Positions 56,230 to 64,000 of a DNA stretch of 64,000 bases are shown here, in pieces; within the stretch, counting starts at the first letter, position 1; every line of letters begins with the position of its first letter. Both the position numbers and the translations under genes were made by a program. This stretch comes from Dromiciops gliroides. Taxonomy: Eukaryota > Chordata > Mammalia > Microbiotheria > Microbiotheriidae. Location of the stretch: positions 154,722,562 to 154,786,561 of the forward strand of contig NC_057862.1 in NCBI RefSeq assembly GCF_019393635.1. Direction: 5' to 3'. Below the pieces are notes generated by a model. The model had not been told where the DNA came from. It searched no databases and worked only from the letters and a program-made list of their open reading frames with translations.

Positions 56230-56712
56230 ACATGGGCTCAGTGCCAGGAATGTTCTCTTTCTTCTCCTCCATCCCATAGAATCACTTATTTCCTTTGAGA
56301 CTCAGGTCAAGAGGTTTCTATTCTCTACATAAAGCTTCTCCGGATCCTCACCCCTCTCCAAACCATTTTGTATATTGTAATTTTTTTTTTTTGTGGGGCA
56401 ATGGGGGTTAAGTGACTTGCCCAGGGTCACACAGCTAGTAAGTGTCAAGTGTCTGAGGCCGGCTTTGAACTCAGGTACTCCTGAATCCAGGGCCAGTGCT
56501 TTAACCACTGCGCCATCTAGCTGCCCCATATATTATAATTTTTATTTATTCTATTTATATACATATATGTATACATCATCTCCCTTGAGAGAAAAGAAGT
56601 TCCTTGGAAGCAAGAATTCATTCACTTCAGTCTTTGTATCCCCAGAATCTAGCATGGTGCCTGATACATAGTAGGCACTTAATAATTGTTGATTGATTGA
56701 TTGATTGATTGA
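56230..56712 (+). mobile_element. L2 3' end interrupted by a SINE
   Basis: Left ATCACTTATTTCCTTTGAG, right GTATCCCCAGAATCTAGCAT and CATAGTAGGCACTTAATAAT; ends in (TTGA)n at 56684-56714. Confidence 0.85.
56386..56528 (-). mobile_element. Short CORE-SINE nested in L2
   Basis: Duplication TATATT(G/A)TAATTTT at 56371-56384 and 56529-56542; head CCATCTAGCTGCCCC. Confidence 0.95.
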
Positions 56713-56714
56713 TT

Positions 56715-56870
56715 AAAATTCTGCCTCTGACAAATACTAGCTGTGTGACCACTGGAGAGTCATTCAACTTTTCTGTGTCCCAGGTAGCTCTATAAGAATA
56801 CAGTTTTATAGAGGAGATTTTGATCTATAATGATGGAGGGACTTTCCACATTAGAAATTTCCCATACTGT
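56715..56870 (+). mobile_element. THER1-like SINE fragment
   Basis: TTCTGCCTCTGACAAATACT, GTGTGACCACTGGAGAGTCA. Confidence 0.65.
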
Positions 56871-56989
56871 TAAAATCATAGGTCCAAATAAAAAATTAAA
56901 ACTGATGATTGAGTCACCAAGAAGTTAAAGGGCTTCCCCTGGAGTTAACTGTGTAGTAGGCATTATAGTTATCTGTATTTGTGGTTCAT

Positions 56990-57120
56990 TCTCCCACCAA
57001 ATTGTAAGCTCTTTGAGAGCTGGGACTGTGTCATGTCTAGACTTTCTACCTCACCTAGTGTCTAGCAGAGAAACCAGCATAGAGCAGGTATTTAATTAAT
57101 GTTTGTTGTATGAATGAATG
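56990..57120 (+). mobile_element. L2 3' end
   Basis: ATTGTAAGCTCTTTGAGAGC, GCAGGTATTTAATTAATG, TTTGTTGTATGAATGAATGG. Confidence 0.8.
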
Positions 57121-57179
57121 GATGGAAGAAAGGAGGGATGGGAGAAAGAGTAGATGAATGGAAAGATGGATGGGGATCA

Positions 57180-57276
57180 GGAAATCTCACTCTAGTCTCA
57201 TCACTAGGTGATACTGTCACCCACAGATGAGGAGGCTCTGCTTCAGAGCAAACTCAATGTCCTCTTTAATATTCAT
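57180..57276 (+). repeat. Patch, copy of 55976-56077
   Basis: Unique-looking sequence that follows the L2 end and its GGAT-like tail; see 55976-56077. Confidence 0.8.
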
Positions 57277-57611
57277 GAAGCAGCCCTGCATCTGAATGAT
57301 TAGCTGGCTGATATTTTGGAGGAGGGGAGGTGGAGGGGAGGAACAATTGAATAACATATTTACATAACAAGTTAATACTGTCGCCTGTGGGTCTCCTTGT
57401 ATTTTTTTTCTTAACTCTGTTTCCTCCTTCAGCATACACTTTCCTTCTCCTAGGATAACCAAGGTTGAAACTGTTATGGTTCTGCATCCATAAGTAATTG
57501 GGTATGACATCTAAATTATAAATAATGTTATTAGGGGAACAGAGTGAATGTTTCTAGGGAAGGAATTGAAAGGATTGTAATGAGTTTGGTATGCAGTGCT
57601 TTCCATTCTCT

Positions 57612-57673
57612 GGAAGAAGGGAAGGAAGGAAGGAAGGAAGGAACAAAGGAACGAAGGAAGGAAGGAAGGAAAG
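57612..57673. repeat. (GAAG)n microsatellite
   Basis: GGAAGGAAGG units with ACAAAGG and ACGAAGG interruptions; frames over it are artefacts. Confidence 0.96.
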
Positions 57674-58160
57674 AACTCCATTTGCAGTTTCTCAATACAA
57701 GTGAATACATTGGGGAAAAAACAAAACCAAACCTGGCAGTTCCAAGGGGCAGGAAACTTTGAAGTTAGGGTCAGAGGGAGGTAAATGCTGTCTGCTCAGA
57801 TCTGATCATTGATTCTGTCTCAACTTGTGCTATGATCGTTGTTGGGCTGTTGTTTCTTTCTCTTTTTTTCCCCCTCACTATTTGGCTTGGCTTACTTTTC
57901 TGCATGTTACTTCAGAAATTAAGGTGATAAAGGTCACTGCCTCTACAGCATCCCAAGAAGCTCTCTGGGGGCTAATTCCAGTTGTAGACAATTTGGAAAG
58001 TAGGAGATCAAGTCTATTAGGACTGAGTTCTTGTTTACCACCTTATAGTGAGTTAAGCAAGGATTTCCACCTAGGGAGGGAGATCATACATCAGAGTGGG
58101 TCTGACTGTAGTCAAAATGACTCAGAACCTGTTTGCTAAAGGTAAAGAGCAAAAATTTAG
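57674..58160. other. Unique sequence with exon-like block
   Basis: 57918-58140 is preceded by CTGCATGTTACTTCAG and followed by TAAAG/GTAAAG. The long frame (57825-58139) ends in TAA 7 nt before that donor, so a coding internal exon is unlikely. It could be a non-coding RNA exon or chance. Confidence 0.25.
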
Positions 58161-58169
58161 TAGTATAAT

Positions 58170-58400
58170 TTTAATTTTTTTCTTTTTTATTTGAATAGAG
58201 TTTTATTTTCCAAAATATATGTAAAAACAAATTTTAACATCAATTTTTTTTAAATTGTGTTCCAACTTCTCTTCCTCCTCCATTCCCACCCCCCATCCAC
58301 TAGAACTCAAGCATTTCAAAATCAGTTATACATGAGTAGTCATGGAAAACATTCCCACATTAGCTAGGTTGTGAGAGAAAACAGTCAAAAAATTCCCAAA
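58170..58400 (-). mobile_element. L1 3' end
   Basis: ATTTGAATAGAGTTTTATTT, ATATGTAAAAACAAATTTTA, and TAGTCATGGAAAACATTCCC. Variant of the L1 tails at 51948 and 53813. Confidence 0.7.
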
Positions 58401-58467
58401 ACTTCAGACTGAGGAATTGTTAAAGAGAAAAAAAAAAATTTTTTTTTTTTTTAAAATGTGTTTCCAG

Positions 58468-58574
58468 GGGCAGCTAGGTGGCACAGTGGACAGAGCACCG
58501 GCCCTGGAACCAGGAGCACCCGAGCCCAAATCCAGCCCCAGACACCCAACACCCACCAGCCATGTGACCCCGGG
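58468..58574 (+). mobile_element. Short CORE-SINE with T-to-C hypermutation
   Basis: Head GGGGCAGCTAGGTGGCACAG is normal. From 58485 on, about 14 of 18 consensus T positions are C (for example GAGCACCCGAGCCCAAATCC and CACCCAACACCCACCAGCC), with no A-to-G change. Truncated after GACCCCGGG. Confidence 0.9.
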
Positions 58575-58589
58575 TGTAATTTTAATTTT

Positions 58590-58735
58590 AATTTTTTTTT
58601 GTGGGGCAATGAGGGTTAAATGGCTTGTTCAGGGTCACACAGCTATTAAGTGTCAAGTGTCTGAGGTCAAATTTGAACTCAGGTCCTCCTGAATTCAGGG
58701 CCGATATTTTATCTACTGTGCCACCTAGCTATCCC
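58590..58735 (-). mobile_element. Short CORE-SINE, inverted partner
   Basis: GGGGCAATGAGGGTTAAATG, CACACAGCTATTAAGTGTC, head CCACCTAGCTATCCC. Begins about 15 bp from the hypermutated copy in the opposite sense. Confidence 0.93.
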
Positions 58736-58859
58736 AAGTATGTGTATTTTTTAAAAGCAACAGAACATTAACTATTAACTGTGATGATATCACCATTGAT
58801 CCAAATACTTGAAGTTCATTCTTATTAATGACTCTGGAAGACTGGGTTCTATGTATACT

Positions 58860-59099
58860 TGTTGTTCAGTTGTTTCAGTCACATTTGCCTCTTCAGGACC
58901 CCATTTGGGGTTTTCTTGGCAAAGATACAGGAGTGGGTTGCCATTTCTGTCTCATTTTACAGATGAGGAAACTGAGGCAAACAGGGTTAAATGACTTACC
59001 CAAGATCACATATCGAGTAAGTGTCTGGGACTGGATTTGAACTCAGGTCTTCCTGACTGCAGATCCAGTGCTCCATCCACTGTGCCATCTAGCTGCCCC
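58860..59099 (-). mobile_element. Long CORE-SINE (MAR1-like)
   Basis: GACCCCATTTGGGGTTTTCT, GAGGAAACTGAGGCAAACAG, head CATCTAGCTGCCCC. Confidence 0.95.
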
Positions 59100-59107
59100 T
59101 ACCTATA

Positions 59108-59345
59108 GGAGGCCACACAATCCAATGGAAAGAACACTGGATTTGGATTGAGGGGACTGGATTCAAATCCCAACTCTGCTACTCACTGCCAGTTTGACCT
59201 TAGGCAAGTTGCTTAACAAGATGACCTCTAAGGTTTTTTCCACTTATAGGACTATGATCCTAAGTCACTGGACCCTCAATTCCTCATCTCTAAAGTGAGA
59301 GTGTTGGATGAGAGGGCCTTTAAGAGCAGGAAATCTATGACCCTA
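59108..59345 (+). mobile_element. THER1-like SINE, internally rearranged
   Basis: GGATTCAAATCCCAACTCTG, ACCTTAGGCAAGTTGCTTAA, then two 3' modules (ATGACCTCTAAGG, CTCCTCATCTCTAAAGTGAG order altered). Confidence 0.75.
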
Positions 59346-60050
59346 TGATAAGAAACTAAACAATGAAGCCTCTGTGGCCTGGTTGCTAGTGCCCCCCCCC
59401 TGCCCCCCAGCACTCCATGTATGGTCTACTGATCCCCAGTGAGGTTGGTGAAAATTACAAGCTCAGATTTTGTCTATTACAATTTACCTGTATCATGGTT
59501 AGCTAAGCTTACCTCTGGGCTTCTGTTTAGGAAGAAGAATGTTTAGGGACTGGGCAACACTGATTATCATTGATAACACTGAAGAAACAACAAGTTTATT
59601 CTGAAAAATTGCCAGGCCAACCAGGCATTTGTATAAACTGAGGAGGAGGAGGATGCTGATTTGGCCCGGTGTAGGCGGGGCAAGCCTGAAGGATGACAGA
59701 AAGGATGGATGTGTGATAGAGAGGTGCTTTAAAAGAAGCTTCTCTGCTTTATTACAAAAAAAAAAAATTCCAACCAAACACAATCCCCTGATCTCAAGGG
59801 CAAATGTTATCAACGAGGTGGAATCAAATTTCTACATGTTTAAATGAGCATGCTGCTCTTGGGCTTCCTGGTTGGGGACTGGTGGTTAATGAGGAAGCCA
59901 GTTCACACATGCACTTGCTTGGTATTGCATTCATTGAGGCTTTTTCTTCTTCTAGAGGCTCCAACAAATGAATATTCCACAAAATAGAAAGATAGTGTTT
60001 GTCCCCTCCCTTTCCTATCCTCTTCACTTCCCTTATCCTTCTCCTCTTTT
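59346..60050. other. Unassigned sequence
   Basis: C-rich homopolymers at 59391-59408. The 104-residue minus frame (59499-59813) is unrecognised and has no splice support. Confidence 0.4.
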
Positions 60051-60372
60051 CCTCTCACAACATAGTAATTTGCATGTTATCTCTCCTTTTAAACTTTCTT
60101 TTTCTTGAGAGTAGGGAACTTTTCCCCCACCTTTCTTGGTATCCCCAGTGGTTAGCACAGTGCCTGGCACACAGTAGGCACTTAATGAATGCTTACTGAT
60201 TTGACAATTCCTATGAAAAATATGGTAGACTTGGTGTCAGGGATCCTGGGGATCTGGGCAAGTTTCTTGTCCCTTCTATGTGTTCCTTTGTTTATCTGTA
60301 AGATGAAGAGGTTGGATTTGAACCATGATCTCTAAGGTCCCTTAACTTGAACTCTATGATCCTATGATCTTC
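60051..60372 (+). mobile_element. L2 3' end followed by THER1-like SINE
   Basis: 60051-60208: GGTATCCCCAGTGGTTAGCA, GCACTTAATGAATGCTTAC. 60225-60372: GATCTGGGCAAGTTTCTTGT, AGGTTGGATTTGAACCATG, ACTCTATGATCCTATGATC. Confidence 0.8.
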
Positions 60373-60689
60373 TTTTTTCCTTTTCCTACTTTCCTCTTGC
60401 CCATTTTGTTTGATAGTAATTAAACAGGTCATGAGCTACCAGGAAGTAGGCATGCAGGCAAGCTCAGGAGAGGAAGGCCTGAGCTAGGTAGCACCTGGGG
60501 ACTCAATAGAAAAACCTGGGTTCTAATACAAGCTCCACCACTATTTGCTAGGTAGGGGAATATGAGGACAAGAATGAAACAGTCCAACTCTAGAAGTGCT
60601 TATGATCTAACCACACGAGACAACATGTACACATATGTAGGTACAGGCAAAATATCAACGGAATAAACTCAAGATAATCATAAAAATAA

Positions 60690-61140
60690 CACTAGCTAGT
60701 ATCTATATGACCCTTTAAAGTTCGCAAATCATTTTCCATTTATCTCATTATGTGTTCAAACAGCCCTGTGAGATAGGCACTTTTATTACCCCCATTTTAC
60801 AGATGAGGAAACAGAGGCTGAGAAAAGTAACTTGACAAAGTCACACTGTTAGTGTCAAATGCAGCCTTTAACTCAGCTCTTCCTGACTGCAAGACCAACA
60901 CTCTGCCCACTAATGTTGGGGGGTAGGGTACTCACATCTGGGGGGGATGAGGAAAGGGGATTGGCTTCTGGTTATAACCACTTACTATTTTCATAATCTT
61001 GGGTAGCTTACTTAACCTCTGACCTTTAGTTTTATCTTCTATAAAGTGGGGATGGTATAATATTTGAACTATTTACCTCACATCTTTGTGGTGAAGAAAG
61101 CTCTTTATAAACCATACAACACTGTGTAAATGTGAGTTAT
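60690..61140. mobile_element. Two MIR-like SINEs, opposite strands
   Basis: 60690-60913 minus (CCCCATTTTACAGATGAGGA) and 60975-61140 plus (TAATCTTGGGTAGCTTACTT, TGTGGTGAAGAAAGC). Confidence 0.8.
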
Positions 61141-61234
61141 GGATATTACATACCCTTCAAGCCTTCACCCAAGTCTCATTTCCTTTATGAAGTGTTCTTT
61201 GATCATCAGAGCCCACAGAAATCTCACAGGATAG

Positions 61235-61505
61235 TATTTCAGAGCTCAGTGGGGCCATAGAGATCATCTACTCCAACCTTTTTATTTCACAGATGCTGCT
61301 GCCCAAGTTCATAGACATGGAGTGATTTTTCCATGATCCCATAGGGTTCTTTTTCAAGTTAGAAGGGATCTTTAAAAATCATTCAGTTGAACAGAAGAGG
61401 AAACAGGCCCATGGGGTGAAGTAATTTACCCTTGGTCAAAGAACAAGTTAATTAGTAGCAGAACTGGAACTGAAGACTAGATTTCCTCGGTTCTGGAATC
61501 TCACT
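61235..61505 (-). mobile_element. Two THER1-like SINE fragments
   Basis: 61235-61350 (GGCCATAGAGATCATCTACT) and 61355-61505 (GAACAGAAGAGGAAACAGGC). Confidence 0.7.
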
Positions 61506-61569
61506 CTGAAGTTTTAGAGAGTTCATCATATAGGTGCCCCATTCATCATATAGTACCCAATATTCTGAA

Positions 61570-61700
61570 TTGTTTTTGTTATATAGAGTATTGTATCTGG
61601 CTTTGGATGCCACACTTTAAGAGAGATTGACAAACTAGATCGATTTCTAAAGGAGGCACCTAGGATTCTGAGGGGTCCAGAAACTAGGGATTAACTTTAT
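61570..61700 (+). mobile_element. Possible CR1/L3-like fragment
   Basis: TGGATGCCACACTTTAAGAG, GAGATTGACAAACTAG resemble an old LINE 3' part that I recall; weak. Confidence 0.35.
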
Positions 61701-62864
61701 TCTGCATCCTAGTCACAAGGAAACAGATTTTAGTTTTAGATTGAATTTAGTTTGGTTTAGTCAGGTTTATCTCAGGCTCTTAAGAGACATGTAGGGTCCA
61801 AAAACACTTTGATGAATGTCTTTGGCTCATTCCCCCCACCCAGACAGTAAGGACAGTTGACTATATAACATTACCTGGTGATTTCAATACAGTCCCTTAC
61901 AAATATATAGTTTGCAGGACCCCCACCCCCCCCAAATGAAGATATTTGTTTACAGGACAAAGAAAATGAGTAAGACTCACAACAGAGCTTAGCCCGTATG
62001 GCCTTTAGCCTGTGTGATATTGGTCGTTTATAGCCGTATCCTGGCAAGAAGCCAGGAGCTTCTAGTGTGACCCTTCTATCTAGTCTTACTTCCCACTGAG
62101 GCTCAGAAAAGAGGCTAATGTTCATGCATCTCCACAGTTCCTTTGGCTGCCTAGGCAGTGTTGACCGTCACTTTGTCCACAGTTTTCTATATTTCCTTAG
62201 GAGATGGCATTGTCCCTTGTGTAGCTCCACTGTACATACTATCTACTAAGATCTAGTGGAGATCCTCATTGTCATTCTCCTCCATGTTTCTTCTCACTTT
62301 CTGCTCAGTATCACTCTTTGTTAATGCCTACAATTTTCTATAGCTCCCAGAAGATGGTAGGAGTCATCCCTACCCATTACTACTTCTCATCATAATTTCT
62401 CAATTCCTTATTTGGCCTGCAGGTCTTCAGCAAGTAATGTTAGTTCTCATCTGTCAATGCCTAGCCTCGCAAAAGTGTTCCTAGAGGTCAGATACCCTTT
62501 AAGATATTGAAGATGGGAGTGACAAGAGACACAAAGCAAATGAACTGGCCTGACCTCCACAGCTTCATTCACTTCCCATCAAGAAATCTGGGTCTTTCCT
62601 ACACTCACTCCTCCCCCTGGACCAAAGCCTAGAACCTGCACAAGGTTAGGAGTGGCCCCTAATGGTCACCCCAATAACCCTTGTTCCCCATGCATTCTTG
62701 TCATTTCTCTTCCTCCCACCTCCCAATTCTAAATTACCACCCAGTATCTCCAGGGCTGGGGTGACTTGTCTGCTGAGCAAACTGGTGATAGGTCAGGGTC
62801 AGGGGAAAGTCCTAGACCCTAAACTGTCACTTCCCCCCTCCTTTTTCCCCCCTCTTGTACTTTC
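61701..62864. other. Mostly unique sequence
   Basis: More than 1 kb without a named repeat. The frames at 61871-62125 and 62662-62868 are unrecognised. Confidence 0.4.
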
Positions 62865-63025
62865 CTGAAGTGAATATCATTATTAATATTATTTGCCTAA
62901 TTAACACATTGGCTGAATGACAGAAAACATGTAAACAGGTTTCTCTGAGGAAACTCTGTCTGATTAAAACTGCAGCCTGGCTAATTAGATGGAAATTTCT
63001 TCATTAGTTCCCCTATTTTAGATGA
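62865..63025. promoter_or_regulatory. Repeat-free AT-rich block, candidate conserved element
   Basis: Dense TAAT/ATTA cores: CATTATTAATATTATT, CCTAATTAACACATTGG, CTGATTAAAACTGC, GGCTAATTAGATGG, TTCATTAGTTCC. Texture of a homeodomain-rich enhancer; inference only. Confidence 0.35.
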
Positions 63026-63342
63026 GCAATCCTTCCTTTCTCTCTCCCTTCCATTCCCCTTCTCCTTTTCACTCATGCTCTCCTCATCTCCCCTAACAAT
63101 CAAAAGAAATTGTTACCAGTCCCAGGCCTCTCATAGATTTCCCCCCTTCTCCCTTTTCCTTTTTCTTTTATATACCTGACTGCATTTTTCCCAGCCTGCA
63201 ATTACTCTTTGGTCTGAAGCTGGCCAAAGAAAATCTGTTCTGAGGGATGGGAGATGGCAGCCAGGGATGTTGATGCATAGCTCTAAGCTACCCAGTGATG
63301 GATATTGTGCAGCTGCAGGGACTAGGGAGTCTTGGGGGCTGA

Positions 63343-63945
63343 GGGAAGGGAAGGGAAGGGAAGGGAAGGGAAGGGAAGGGAAGGGAAGGGAAGGGAAGGG
63401 AAGGGAAGGGAAGGGAAGGGAAGGGAAGGGAAGGGAAGGGAAGGGAAGGGAAGGGAAGGGAAGGGAAGGGAAGGGAAGGGAAGGGAAGGGAAGGGAAGGG
63501 AAGGGAAGGGAAGGGAAGGGAAGGGAAGGGAAGGGAAGGGAAGGGAAGGGAAGGGAAGGGAAAGGGAAGGGAAGGGAAGGGAAGGGAAGGGAAGGGAAGG
63601 GAAGGGAAGGGAAGGGAAGGGAAGGGAAGGGAAGGGAAGGGAAGGGAAGGGAAGGGAAGGGAAGGGAAGGGAAGGGAAGGGAAGGGAAGGGAAGGGAAGG
63701 GAAGGGAAGGGAAGGGAAGGAAGGGAAGGGAAGGGAAGGGAAGGGAAGGGAAGGAAGGGAAGGGAAGGGAAGGGAAGAAGGGAAGGGAAGGAAGGGAAGG
63801 GAAGGGAAGGGAAGGGAAGGGAAGGGAAGGGAAGGGAAGGGGAAGGGAAGGAAGGGAAGGGAAGGGAAGGGAAGGGAAGGGAAGGGAAGGGAAGGGAAGG
63901 GAAGGGAAGGGAAGGGAAGGGAAGGGAAGGGAAGGGAAGGGAAGG
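63343..63945. repeat. (GGGAA)n array, about 120 units
   Basis: Perfect from 63343 to about 63560, then single-base indel interruptions near 63561, 63720, 63754, 63778, 63789, 63840 and 63850. The 228-codon frame across it encodes G/R/E/K repeats and is not a gene. Confidence 0.98.
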
Positions 63946-64000
63946 TTATATGAATTTCCCTCTGTGTATGTGCGTGCTTGTGTTTGCTTGTTTAAAAGTA

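Noticed and set aside
63267..63953. 228-codon open frame of GREGK repeats
   Set aside because: Produced by the (GGGAA)n array, whose 15-nt translation period is open in this frame; not a gene.
1..64000. CRISPR arrays, operons, bacterial promoters, rRNA or functional tRNA genes
   Set aside because: Nothing of the kind is present. The tRNA-like sequences are SINE heads without an intact cloverleaf, and tandem arrays are simple or minisatellite repeats.

Overview
The window is vertebrate nuclear DNA, most likely from a marsupial. The base composition, the density of interspersed repeats and above all the repeat families say so: many tRNA-derived CORE-SINEs that begin GGGGCAGCTAGGTGG, a longer CORE-SINE relative that ends in the GACACGACTGAA region, MIR/THER-like SINEs, L1 3' ends typical of marsupials, L2 fragments and several solo LTRs. 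The abundance of the short (WSINE1-like) SINE suggests an Australidelphian marsupial, but the species cannot be named from sequence alone and family names here are by recall, not by a library search.

The window reads as a gene-poor intergenic or intronic region. No multi-exon gene can be supported. The only recognisable cellular protein sequence is an intact, intronless copy of UQCRB (complex III subunit 7) on the minus strand at 20981-21316. It has a poly(A) tail, an ATTAAA signal and a 12-bp target-site duplication, so it is a processed retrocopy. One exon-like block with phase 1-1 splice signals lies at 42726-42908. The longest other open frames are decayed L1 ORF2 or low-complexity repeats.

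Layout: 1-2210 is the 5' part of a minus-strand L1, with a frameshifted endonuclease domain. 3480-4680 is an L1 3' end split by an LTR and a SINE. 5-18 kb is dense in SINEs with some unique sequence. 18.3-18.9 kb is a purine tract, followed by a repeat-free block that may be conserved non-coding DNA. 20.37-21.34 kb is a nest of two SINEs and the UQCRB retrocopy that entered one site in series. 21.3-23.8 kb holds an L2, then a minus L1 carrying an L1-derived minisatellite and a solo LTR. 24-32 kb is again SINE-rich. 32086-33727 is a remarkable endogenous-retrovirus insertion with two different LTRs facing outward, bounded by one 4-bp duplication. 34-35.7 kb and 42.6-43.7 kb are repeat-poor. 48.6-55.3 kb holds three solo LTRs and two L1 3' ends. 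55.6-58.7 kb has L2 copies, a duplicated patch and a SINE hypermutated T-to-C next to an inverted partner. The window ends in a ~600-bp (GGGAA)n array.

Terms used below. Short CORE-SINE: ~145 bp, WSINE1-like. Long CORE-SINE: ~240 bp, MAR1-like. MIR-like: older CORE-SINEs (THER/MIR type), some with the 3' half that reads GTGAGGATCAAATGAGATAA. Plus orientation means the tRNA-like head is on the left. Coordinates of old repeats are good to about 10-20 bases; those with stated duplications are exact.
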